Shown here: piece by piece, positions 1 through 8,629 of the stretch | How the letters are laid out: each line of letters starts with the position of its first letter | Numbering within the stretch: position 1 is the stretch's first letter | Program-made: the position numbers and the translations under genes | The notes under the pieces: generated by a model | What the model saw: only the letters and a program-made list of their open reading frames with translations | What the model was told of the DNA's origin: nothing | Databases searched by the model: none | Source: Diplolepis rosae | Lineage: Eukaryota; Arthropoda; Insecta; Hymenoptera; Diplolepididae | DNA: 64,000 bases | NCBI GenBank assembly: GCA_030998225.1 | Contig: JAPYXD010000738.1 | Span: forward strand, 1,426,001 to 1,490,000 | Reading direction: 5' to 3'

Positions 1-261
1 GCAGTGTACTTCTGTCTAAATGTTACTGAAGATATAGATGCAAGTACATATATAGTATAAAATTACAAAGGATTATTTATGAAAAAATAGCTGAGAATTG
101 CCCATACAAATTCCACAATGTCAGAAATTCCCACCACAATTTCGCGAAACATGTGACTGGAGTTTTATTTTATAAAATTTATTTTTATTTATTTTATAAA
201 ATACCTACGAAATAAATTTCAAATATTCATAGAAATTAAATGCTTTTAATCTATATTCCAG

Positions 262-468
262 AAAAAAGAATCAGAAGATATCCCAGAAGCAGGAAGCAGC
301 AAGGATGTACTTGCAGAAGACTTTCACACAACACCGAAGAAAGCTATCTTGACCCCACAAAGTGTTCGATTATCTTGTAGTACAAAAATCAACGCAAACT
401 GTGCTAAGCAACTATATTTTCTGAAAATAAAAATACAAATTACAGATATTTTTGATTCTTATTTATGA
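262..468 (+). CDS. Candidate 3' terminal exon of an unidentified gene
   Basis: A splice-acceptor-like TATATTCCAG ends at 261 and is followed by 68 open codons to a TGA at 466-468. The peptide is acidic at first (ESEDIPEAGSSKD), then has TPKKAILTPQS and a basic tail, a composition seen in linkers of THAP or other transposase-derived proteins. No domain is recognisable. It could be a real last exon whose upstream exons lie before the window, or chance. Confidence is low. Confidence 0.3.
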   Translation, partial: KKESEDIPEAGSSKDVLAEDFHTTPKKAILTPQSVRLSCSTKINANCAKQLYFLKIKIQITDIFDSYL

Positions 469-478
469 CGAGAAAACC

Positions 479-582
479 ATGATTTAAGGCAAAATTGTGA
501 AAATGTAATTAAAGAGTGAGTTGATATCAATATAACTTCTCACTCTTGAATTAAATTTTCACAATTTTGCGCTAAATCTTCA
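479..582. repeat. Short inverted-repeat hairpin (MITE-like)
   Basis: Bases 481-520 and 539-580 are inverted copies of about 40 bp (GCAAAATTGTGAAAAT against its complement) around an 18-base spacer, with a few mismatches. The whole unit would fold into one long hairpin. It is probably a tiny foldback element or MITE. Confidence 0.75.
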
Positions 583-733
583 ATTTCCTTTTAATTTTAT
601 TTGAATATATTCTTTGTAACACATTTAAAGAACGTACGTATGCATGTATATGCACTAACACGTGCACACATAATGGTAGTTCATGCGCAGTGCTGTACGC
701 GGCGCTAGTTGCTAACGGTCCACCACCTTTCCA

Positions 734-991
734 TTAGGTTTGCACGTCCTGGTCAGACGGTTTTCGAGACAACGTCTGATCATCACGTATTTGTGATTGT
801 GACGTGTCTAGTGTGTCGTCTTCTTCCCACGGTATATTATTATCGCCTGCTCTCTTTTTAATAAATCGAACTACGCGATCTCTTAAAATTGGTTTTACCC
901 CCGCTGCATTTATATTAAATGCGTTCGCGAGTCTACGCAGTTCTATTTCACCCAGCGTATACACCCACGATTCGGTCGCGTTAGAATCCAT
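734..991 (-). CDS. SAP-like ORF, possible retroelement gag N-terminus
   Basis: An 85-codon ORF starting MDSNATESW. Residues about 14-46 (ELRRLANAFNI...GVKPILRDRVVRFIKK) have the helix-turn-helix spacing of a SAP motif, which occurs at the N-terminus of some insect LTR-element gag-like proteins as well as host chromatin proteins. The rest is a charged Asp/Ser/Gln-rich tail. It stops at 734 without a longer gag domain, so if gag-derived it is truncated. The assignment is inference. Confidence 0.35.
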   Translation of the reverse strand: MDSNATESWVYTLGEIELRRLANAFNINAAGVKPILRDRVVRFIKKRAGDNNIPWEEDDTLDTSQSQIRDDQTLSRKPSDQDVQT

Positions 992-2249
992 TTTCGAGCT
1001 AATGAAAACAATTTAAACGACGTAAAATTGTTTAATTAAATAGTAATAATTTATGTTTTAAATTAATATACTTGTAATAAATTTTTAATAATCTAAAGAA
1101 ATTAAGAAATTCAACGAAACGTGAATTTATTTCTATATTTCCTCGCGCTGTGGTATCAAGTGACAGTTCGGCTGCTAGAAAAGGACCGCGATAATACGAA
1201 ACTAGCCGAGCGCAGTCACGAAGTTCACGTGCGCATCGACGAGTCGAGGCAAGAAGCCAAGATGGCGAAAACTAAAATTCACCGTTCCGTAATCGCGTCG
1301 GTTCCCGCGAAGCACGAAAGCGAGCGAAGACGTACGAAGTTCGTCGAGCCTTCGAGCGAGGTAAGATGGCGAGAACTGCGGAAGGCTGTCAGCTAGCAGG
1401 CTGAGACCACGTCACGCGAGTCGAACCGAGATGTCACGAGGAATACCGAAGGCGGTCAGGCGTCGTGCACTGTGTACGCAAGCTATGTCGAGTGACAGAT
1501 GCGAGAGAATTACTTTTATTCTCTTGGACGTTTCACTCGATTTTTATGTTTTCCAGGTTACTCTTTATCGTCCAAATTTTTGGAATAGTCTCATAAATAG
1601 TTTTACTATTTAATGAGACTATTTAGGATATTTTTCGATCGTGATTTTGATTGAAAATTAATTAAAATCGACCGAGCTGTCAACCGAACAGCTGTATAAT
1701 CGCACTCCCAGAAAAAAAGAGGTAAACACTTCACTCGCGTACACGATCTTTCGCGACCTATCACCGCCTACCCGCACTTTAAATTAATATGGCAGCTTTA
1801 TAGTGCGGAGCACTTTTATTCTTGTATAGCGCTTTAGCGCTTTTGTTCTTGTATAGCGCTTTAGCAATTAAAGAAAAATATACAAGATATAAAATGAGCA
1901 ACAGATAAAATACAAATCAATATTAAAAAATTACATATAAAACATAGAAAAATATAACACATAAAATAAATATTTTTCTAATTTGGAAAATGAAATAATC
2001 CAAAATCCTGCGCGGATAAGCGAGCGCAATCAAGCTGAAAATAAAATTCAGGAGGGAAAAAAATAAATAAAAATTTCCAAACAACTCAAAATTAAGAATT
2101 TGAGTTTTTGTTGTTTGAAATTTTTATTGGGTGAAATATTAAATTCACCGTGGTTTCAAACTTCAATACTAGTAAAGGAAGCTTGTTCACTTAACTTTTA
2201 TAAAGTTTTCTGTCGTTTTATTCTTCCTGATGATTCGAACTCCTTTTAG
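992..2249. other. No clear gene; CpG-rich patch and a 27-bp tandem pair
   Basis: Bases 1121-1500 are unusually CpG-rich for the window but show no convincing codon structure. A 27-bp sequence ending CTTGTATAGCGCTTTAG is tandemly duplicated at 1811-1837 and 1838-1864. The rest is AT-rich, with no recognisable domain in any frame. Confidence 0.5.
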
Positions 2250-2262
2250 CCGTTGGGCGCCA
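2250..2262 (-). other. Possible LTR-element primer-binding site remnant
   Basis: On the minus strand this reads TGGCGCCCAACGG. The first 12 bases equal the start of the tRNA-Lys-type primer-binding site, after which the match stops. A CCAAT-containing region lies at 2800-3119, which could be a decayed LTR beginning TGTAACCCC at 3119 (minus). No second LTR or polypurine tract was found, so this is weak. Confidence 0.2.
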
Positions 2263-2809
2263 TTTATAACGGGTGACCTCCGCTGAAACGTCAAAAATAA
2301 AAAGCATTTAACAAAGCGGACCCGAGAATTTGGGATTACCCTCGGTGTCACCGGCGTTACTAAGGCGGCTAAAATAATGAGCGCCTGGCGTCTCTCGACG
2401 CCATATTTATAAAATCAACGACCCTGAAAATAAAAGCTTAGCATGCAAAAAAAAAAGGCGAAGCCAAGCAGGGTTTCCGGCTAGGGTGATTATGGATTCG
2501 GGAGTCCGGATCAGGCAAGGTTTTAGGTTAGGAAAGGAATCTTAACCTAAACATAGAAGCTCTTGTGCAAATAAAATAATAAAATAAATTAAGCAAATAG
2601 GAACTAAAATACAATTTATTTAGTTATCGGGCAAGGCCCAGGCTCGATACAAATTCAAAAGAGCTGACAACAAAAATTATCAAAATATCGTGGCCAACAT
2701 GGCTCGTGGTACAAGAAAAGAGGCAGAGCTCTAAGAGAGCCTGAGAGCAACGGTTTAAAAAAGAATAAGAATTTTTAATACAGCCCGGAATAGAGTCTCA
2801 CAGACTTAC

Positions 2810-2872
2810 CGAGGATCTGGCCGCGATCTCGCGCCTAACTTCGTCCAAATTAAAATCTCCGGTGGCGTCCAT
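2810..2872 (-). CDS. Candidate first coding exon (21 codons) with strong splice donor
   Basis: Read on the minus strand, an ATG at 2872-2870 opens 21 codons (MDATGDFNLDEVRREIAARS plus one) that run into a perfect donor, TCG|GTAAGT. Upstream are CCAAT boxes in both orientations (around 3055 and 3093). This fits a 5' exon of a host gene or of an LTR element. The downstream exon was not identified, and the family is unknown. Confidence 0.35.
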
Positions 2873-3119
2873 TAGGAGATAAAAGAAAAATTTTTCCTCT
2901 TTGGCTGTTTGCCACTCGGATCGCAACGACAGAATAAAGCTGCGCGCCAAAGGTGTCGCGCAGTTTTATTACATCAGCTGGAAAGGCTAGCGCACGCGCG
3001 TGAAGCTCAGGTTTGCGCGGGCGACTCGTCTTGTGAGGACGACGGCGCCAGGCAACCAATGAGCTAAAGCGTCTATCGGTCAGCTTGCCCCATTGGCTTA
3101 AAACGTAGAGGGGTTACAA

Positions 3120-3462
3120 ATAGACAAGGCTAATTTAAAATGTATAATACAATTTCTAATTGTTCCAACCCGTCATGCCCTCTCTATATTAGTTATAATA
3201 ATAATGGTGCGACGGTGTTGGAAATCATGGGCTGCAGCACGTGGTCGTTTCAGATGCCATGTCTGCTGGGTGATGCCCTCTGTGGCTTGCCTGTGAACCC
3301 CTCTGCATGCGATGGTAACACAGCGATCTCCTTGGCGGCGCCTTTCAAGCTGGTGTTTTTCAATGAAGCAAATAAAAAAAGAAAACGGCCAGATAAACAA
3401 TAAAAAAATAAAAGAATTTTGTGAGCAGCTCTCAGACTATCCCTGACAGTTTTGAGTTTTAA
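3120..3462. other. No supported gene
   Basis: Overlapping short ORFs exist on both strands (3140-3403 plus, 3173-3400 minus), but neither has a recognisable domain or splice context. Confidence 0.5.
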
Positions 3463-3956
3463 TTAAAAGGTGGCTTGGGCTCGATCCTGTCGTTGCCGGT
3501 CGAGGTAAAAAAAGTTAACGTAATTTACCACGTTACAAGTTTCATTTGATTCCTTCTGATTGGTGTAGATATGCTTGGTTTTCTTATTTGGGTCAAGATG
3601 AATATTACTTACTTCTGCTTTTATTATGTGTGTTTGTTTTCCTATTATTTTACAGAGGTTATTTTTTCTTTCGTGGATATCATTTACTGACTCGTAATTT
3701 TCTGTACCGTTGGAGGTTATTATTCCTATTACGAGTCGTAGAATACTGCCTATAAATCCTGAAAGAGGTGCTCTTAGTTTATGCATGGTCCTTGGACGAA
3801 TTATTTCGTTGGTTCCATCCTGATGTATTTACATTACTATTCCACTCTAATCCCCAATTATAATTATAGTTTCTGGGGATCCACGAATACAACAAATATC
3901 CAATGGTTTTGGGTAGTATATACGGTTTCTAATTTCTCGTAGAATAATCCTGGGTT
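3463..3956 (-). pseudogene. Errantivirus/gypsy-type env remnant, downstream part
   Basis: Minus-strand remains of an insect endogenous-retrovirus-type envelope gene. The first segment (3956 to about 3785) contains PGLFYEKLETVY, typical of the ectodomain start of gypsy-class Env. After a frame change, 3816-3463 holds a furin-like basic stretch (RPRT..KLRA), then LSGFIGSILRLVIG, resembling the post-cleavage fusion-peptide region of Env and related baculovirus F proteins. Most of the surface domain between them is deleted. The 5' end of the same gene lies at 5263-5395, separated by a nested insertion. Frame shift, deletion and insertion make it non-functional. Confidence 0.6.
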
Positions 3957-4009
3957 TGAAAAAATTATTTTCTTTTTTCCTGTGGAAAAAGGAACGCTTG
4001 CATTCCACT

Positions 4010-4075
4010 GGGTAACGAGCCCAGGACCTTTCGATTGCCGGTCGAATGCTCTATCATCTGAGCTACGGAGGTACG
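4010..4075 (-). other. tRNA-like segment with pol III A/B-box resemblance
   Basis: On the minus strand, TAGCTCAGATGATAGAGCAT resembles a tRNA D-arm/A box. It is followed by a 7-base loop flanked by TTCGA/TCGAA and then GGTCCTGGGCTCG in the T-arm/B-box position. Loop position 33 is C rather than T and no acceptor stem closes, so this is a tRNA-derived SINE head, not a functional tRNA. A degraded direct copy is at 5038-5076. Confidence 0.5.
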
Positions 4076-4224
4076 GAAAATTTTCCAAATCATTTCAGTC
4101 GATTATTTCGATAATTATAAGAGTGTATTACTCACCATGATATCCGAACTCTACCATATCGACCTTATCAACCTGTGATTCAAAATTAACGCCATTTAAG
4201 ACCAGATGGGATTTTCAATATATA

Positions 4225-4981
4225 AAGGGTTTCCCAATAGGGGTGATATGATTTTGAATGTCCCTATCGGGCTCATTTGAACTGAAATTTTTGACGTCTG
4301 CTGTCAGTTGTCATCAGTAAGGTTTGCCATTTAATCATGAGTAGTTTCACGCTTCCACAACGTTTGGAAATTGTCCAATTATTTTATCAAAATTCGAGAA
4401 GTTTTGTCGGTGTTCAAAGAGCATATCGTGCAAAATATGGTCGTCATTCTGCTCCATCCGCGCTCTCAATTCGTCGAATAATCGATAAGTTGGAGAGTGA
4501 ATTTACTCTATTGGATACTAAGCCTAAAAATCGTATGCGTACCGCACGTTCTACACAGAATATAGCCGCCGTACAGGCCAGTATCGAGGAAAACCGTGAA
4601 TTGTCCGTGCCACGCCGATCTCAGGAATTGGGCCTGTCCAGGATGACTACCTGGCGTATTTTGCGATTGGATCTTGGCCTGCATCCCTATAAGATGATTC
4701 TGGCCCAAGAACTGAAGCCTAATGACCATCGTTTGCGTCGGGAGTTCGCGGATTGGGCTCTGGAATCAATTGAAAATGATCCCAATTTTCATCAAAAAAT
4801 CATCTTTTCTGATGAGGCGCATTTTTGGCTCAAGTCTCGGGGGACATTTAGCCGATATATTGTTTAAATAATAAATGGCTTATATTATCAAATATAATTA
4901 ATAAGTTTTAGATCAATTCATAATGATTATTCAGTGTTTTTTTTCAATTTCAAAACATATCACCCTTATTGGGAAACCCTT
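4225..4981 (+). mobile_element. 757-bp Tc1/mariner-superfamily deletion derivative, copy 1
   Basis: The termini are inverted repeats starting AAGGGTTTCCCAATA and matching over about 30 bp. TA dinucleotides flank at 4223-4224 and 4982-4983, the canonical Tc1/mariner target duplication. It contains the 176-codon truncated transposase ORF at 4337-4867. A second copy of exactly the same length lies at 52221-52977 in the opposite orientation. Confidence 0.88.
4337..4867 (+). pseudogene. Truncated Tc1/mariner-superfamily transposase (N-terminal half)
   Basis: 176 codons. Residues about 5-60 form an insect-type helix-turn-helix (TLPQRLEIVQLFYQNSRSF...) like the DUF4817 domains of this superfamily. 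Residues 85-130 form a second HTH (SVPRRSQELGLSRMTTWRIL). The first catalytic Asp is present in FSDEAHFWL near residue 160. The ORF then runs into unrelated residues (GTFSRYIV) and stops, so the remaining catalytic core is missing. The protein may still bind ends but cannot cut. It is nearly identical to the copy at 52335-52865; the visible residue change is Ser/Gly in GTF(S/G)RY. Confidence 0.85.
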
Positions 4982-5262
4982 TATTTGAAATTTTTTGTGT
5001 TTTTTTTTCTGTGAAAAAAGGAACGCTTCTACTCCGCTGGGTAATGAGCCCAGGACCTTTCGATTTCCGGTCGAATTTTTTAGGAAAAATTTTAAAAATA
5101 TATATTGAAAATTCCATCTGGTCTTAAATGACCTTAATTCTAAATCACAGGTTGATAAGATCGGTATGGTAGAGTTCGTTTATCATGGGGAGTGATACAC
5201 TCTTCTAATTATCAAGATAATCGACTGAAATGATTTGGAAAAATTTGTATATAATCCTGGGT

Positions 5263-5395
5263 TGTTATTGAAACGTAGAATTTCGTAGAGGCTCAGATCT
5301 CCTAATGCGCCTGTCATAATGAGTAGTATTCCTCCAAAGATTGTTGTTGCTCGGCCTAAGGGCTGATCCCTTTTTTTAATAAGTGGGATTCTCTC
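5263..5395 (-). pseudogene. Errantivirus/gypsy-type env remnant, 5' segment
   Basis: The minus-strand frame runs through a basic stretch (PLIKKRD), then a hydrophobic segment TTIFGGILLIMTG that would act as signal peptide or membrane segment, and ends with NNNPGL at the insertion point. The same Pro-Gly-Leu codons restart at 3956 on the other side of the insertion. An in-frame stop lies just upstream (about 5400), so the true start is unclear. Confidence 0.55.
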
Positions 5396-6655
5396 TGCTG
5401 CTATTTAGTTTGACGTGCACATTTTTACTACCGTGAATCTTTGATCCACTGGGCATTTTACAAGCTGTAGGAGGTGCTACGGATATGCCAGTGATTGATG
5501 GTCGCAAATTTATTCGAACATTCACCATTCGTCGCACATATTTTGATATCTTGCTTTTTTAACGATATTTCTTTACTTTGTGGCATGATATTTCATTCAA
5601 TTTTCTGACTTTGAAAACTTCTTGTCTTACTCTGTATTTCTGGGATATAAATTTGACAATGTTGAGGATTGGTCTACTTACAACTTACTCAAACTATATC
5701 TGTAGTTGATCTACATTTTTGACTTAATTTTTTTATAATTATGGATTACACAAAAAGTTGCCGTTTTTATTTTTAATATGTACTAGATGAATAAAATAAA
5801 GCATGAGGTATAATGTCAATTACCTCAAATCTATGTCTTTTTTGCGGAAAAAATTGAAACAATTTAAATTTTTAAAATGGTTTCTTGTAACCCTTAGTTT
5901 TTTCTTCTTTTGCGGCCCTGACCGTGTGGTCGCGATTTTTGACTTTTTGAGGTTCTAAAGGGGGTTCAAAGGTTCGGAATGCCTAAAACCTTTTACATCA
6001 TCAAAATATGCAGAATATACAAAATGGATTCTACAACCATCTACGACAGGAATATAACCAACAATTCGTTACGGATATCAAAATTGATAAACAATCTGTT
6101 TCTAACCTAAAAAAAAGAGAAATACAAAGAAAATTTATTCTGCAATGTAGATCGTGCAACTTACTTCGAAACCGTATTTTAAATCAAACTTATACCTTCC
6201 AAAAATCTTAATTTTTTGTTAAGTTTAAACCTTTCACTTGCACAATTTTGCTACAAAGAATTCATGCAAGGTTTATTCGGGGTAATTCCCTGATTTTATT
6301 GACAATGGCAGAGCTTGCTATCACGCGAAGTATACCAACGCTTAAAATAAAATAATTTATTTCAAGATTTATTGCCAGACATTTAAATTTTGACAAGTGG
6401 AAATGTTCAAATCGTTCAAAAGTAATAAAAGTCACGTTCGTTCCAAGAATTGTAACTTCTTCCTATTTCTATTTTTTTGACATAGTCAAGAATGAGTTTA
6501 ACCTTTGTTGTTTATGAAACATTAATTAATGTTAATATTGACAGTCTTACTAATTATTGATAACAGCTGATCAACCACAATTAATTAATAATAGATACAT
6601 ATGATATTATAGATCATAGATAAAGGATAAGGGTACAAATAGTACTTCAAGTGCG
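5396..6655. other. No supported gene
   Basis: AT-rich sequence. A plus-strand open stretch at about 5440-5560 (GILQAVGGATDMPVIDGR) looks codon-like but matches no family I recognise. The ORF at 6008-6211 has no domain. Upstream errantivirus pol or gag, expected on the minus strand here, could not be seen. Confidence 0.5.
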
Positions 6656-6658
6656 GAA

Positions 6659-6817
6659 TCCGGCGAATTTTTATATTTAACCATAGACACTCAACGCGAA
6701 ATTGCCAACGTTCCGGTCGAAATGTGTGTCAGAGTGGTGGAAAATTGGGTCCAAAGAATCGACCGCTGTAAACGGGCTCATGGTGGTCATATGACCGATA
6801 TGGAATTTCATTCATAA
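6659..6817 (+). pseudogene. Tc1/mariner-superfamily transposase C-terminal scrap
   Basis: An open frame ends REIANVPVEMCVRVVENWV, then QRIDRCKRAHGGHMTD, and stops at 6815-6817. This is the conserved C-terminal tail of insect Tc1/mariner-superfamily transposases of the HTH/DUF4817 type, the class seen at 4337-4867. The catalytic core is absent, and no TIRs were identified around it. Confidence 0.6.
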
Positions 6818-7608
6818 AATATAATGCTTGCACTACACCCACAATAAATTTGAACTCAATATCTCAAATATTTCTGTGTTTTATTCATAGATACGCACTT
6901 AGTCCCGAAACCCGAGAATTTTTCGGTAAAGCCTGGTATGGACTGTCTGGCTCATAGTCTGATTGATAAGACATGGTGGCCAACCTTGGTAGTCAACAGC
7001 AGGACTTTCGCCAAGAATAATCCTGGGGTGCACCGCAGTAACTCCTGAGTTTGTCCTTGGACACCTGAAATAATTTAAGAAAAACGTCAAGACAATCATA
7101 ACAAACTGCAATAAATACTAAAAATCCTAAAGGAAAACAAATTTTGATTGCAGTTTAGACAGACACCTACGCAACATCTGCCTCGTACCCGCGCCATTTT
7201 AAAACTTCTCTAGCTGCGTTTTGAAAATAAAACTGATTGAACACGAAGTAACACCCCATACCGTCTGCGGTCCAGCGGTCCTCGCTTACAAAAGCGAGAT
7301 CGGCCTCACTAACTTACCAGCTCAGTTTCTTGTGGCACAAGGATGTTATTAAGGATACCGTTGCACTAGGAGACGCTTGTCAGAGTACAATTTGGCGCAC
7401 CCCTGAAGCATCTTTGATCTCTGAGATATGCACGTCTGTGTTACGTACAGCTATTATTAAATTAAATAAAATGCAAAAAGTTAAAATAATTATTCTTAAT
7501 ATATTTTATTCATTAGTACAATAAGTACGCCGAAGTCGTTCTAACTGCCGAATTTAGTTAATACAAATATTATTGATTTAGTTTATAGTTTATTTATTGT
7601 TTTGCATT
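6818..7608. other. No clear gene; one exon-like segment on the minus strand
   Basis: On the minus strand a TTATTTCAG acceptor at about 7063 precedes sequence open for a few dozen codons toward 6899, but no domain is recognisable. The rest shows nothing identifiable. Confidence 0.35.
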
Positions 7609-8150
7609 GCTCAGAAAAAGTTGTATGCTGTTTATGGTGAAAAATAATTAACAGAACGCCAGTGCCACAATTGGGTTGTTCGATTTCGACCCCGAGATTT
7701 TGACCTTGAAGATGCACCACGCTCTGGATGCCCAACTGAAGTTGACGACGACAGAATAAAAGCAATGATAAAAAATAACCGGATTATTACGACACAGGAG
7801 ATCGCAGAGAAGCTTGACATATCACATACATGCGTTGAAAGACATTTAAGACAACTTGGTTACGTTAATAAGCTCGTTATTTGGGTTCCTCACAAATTAA
7901 AAGAAATTCAACTCACTAAACGAATTTCAATTTGCGATTCACTGCTCAAACATAACGAAACCAATCCATTTTTAAAGAAAATCATAACGGGCGATGAAAA
8001 ATGGATTGTTTACGATACAGTCGTGCGAAAAAGATCATGGAGCAAGCAAGATGAGCCTACAAAACCGACATCAAAAGACAATATTCATCAAAAGAAGCTT
8101 ATGCTGAGTGTTAGGTGGAATTTTAAAGGTATTGTTATTTTAAAGTCTTC
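7609..8150 (+). pseudogene. mariner transposase, 5' half (broken)
   Basis: Mariner-family (DD34D) transposase. The frame from 7609 has an in-frame TAA at about 7645, then the first HTH region (NWVVRFRPRDFDLEDAPRSG), the second HTH (TTQEIAEKLDISHTCVERHL), the linker WVPHKL and the first catalytic Asp in ITGDEKWIVYD. After LMLSVRWNFKGI (about 8140) the sequence departs from mariner and runs open to 8259 in unrelated sequence. The second and third catalytic Asp and the 3' TIR are missing. Confidence 0.85.
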
Positions 8151-8629
8151 GACCCGAGCTCTGATGAGCTGCATCAGTGGTCTTGTCAAGGTGCTCGGGT
8201 TAAGGGCGCTTCAAGTGGGATACAAATTCAATTTTCGACTTTATATTGCATTTTTTTAGAAAAATTCAGCCACCGTGACATGTTTTTAACAGTATAGGTT
8301 AAACTCACCATCGAAAACTGATCTACGATCAAAGTCTTTCGAATTTACAATATTATTCACGGAAAATAGGAAACCGAAAAATTTTTTCGAAAGAGAATCA
8401 AAAGAATCAGACCAATTAAGAGAACCCGCTATCCCACGTAACACCAACTTCAGACTGTCTGCTTAGCATCTATCTAGACCTACCAAATTCAAAGCATAAA
8501 TGCACAAGACATCATGATGACGTTATGACATTATTTAAAATTTCCCACTAAAACAACAAGATAATTCATACGTGCACTAAAACATAGAGTAAACCACAAA
8601 AACCGAACGAAAACAAAACAGAAAAACGG
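8151..8629. other. Unrelated sequence after the mariner breakpoint
   Basis: The mariner homology ends abruptly near 8150. The following sequence (CGACCCGAGCTCTGATGAGC) is GC-rich for about 80 bases, then AT-rich. No gene or repeat was identified before LINE copy A begins. Confidence 0.45.

Larger units (their letters stand above)
3957..5249. mobile_element. tRNA-related (SINE-like) composite insertion with 13-bp TSD
   Basis: The insertion sits between two copies of ATAATCCTGGGTT (3944-3956 and 5250-5262), a 13-bp target-site duplication typical of LINE-mobilised elements. It carries two direct copies of a tRNA-like block (about 3980-4050 and 5012-5076) and an inverted pair (4088-4217 against 5097-5243). 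A Tc1/mariner-like element is nested inside at 4225-4981. Removing the insertion brings the two env segments together at the same Pro-Gly-Leu codons, which confirms the boundaries. The internal rearrangement suggests more than one SINE-like unit. Confidence 0.7.

Noticed and set aside
1121..1396. 91-codon CpG-rich plus-strand ORF
   Set aside because: No domain, no splice context, charged low-complexity composition.
2522..2532. TTAGGTTAGG, the insect telomere repeat unit
   Set aside because: Only two units with no array; too short to mean a telomere or interstitial telomeric site.
3546..3755. Hydrophobic 69-residue plus-strand ORF
   Set aside because: Antisense shadow of the env-like frame at 3463-3786; hydrophobicity comes from AT-rich codons.
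4010..4075. Functional tRNA gene
   Set aside because: The anticodon loop lacks U33, no acceptor stem closes and a degraded copy lies nearby; it is a SINE-type remnant.
3864..4088. 74-codon minus ORF crossing the insertion boundary
   Set aside because: Chance fusion of the tRNA-like insertion with the env frame, not a gene.
5440..5560. Open stretch GILQAVGGATDMPVIDGR as a possible gene
   Set aside because: Short, with upstream stop and no family match; left as unexplained.
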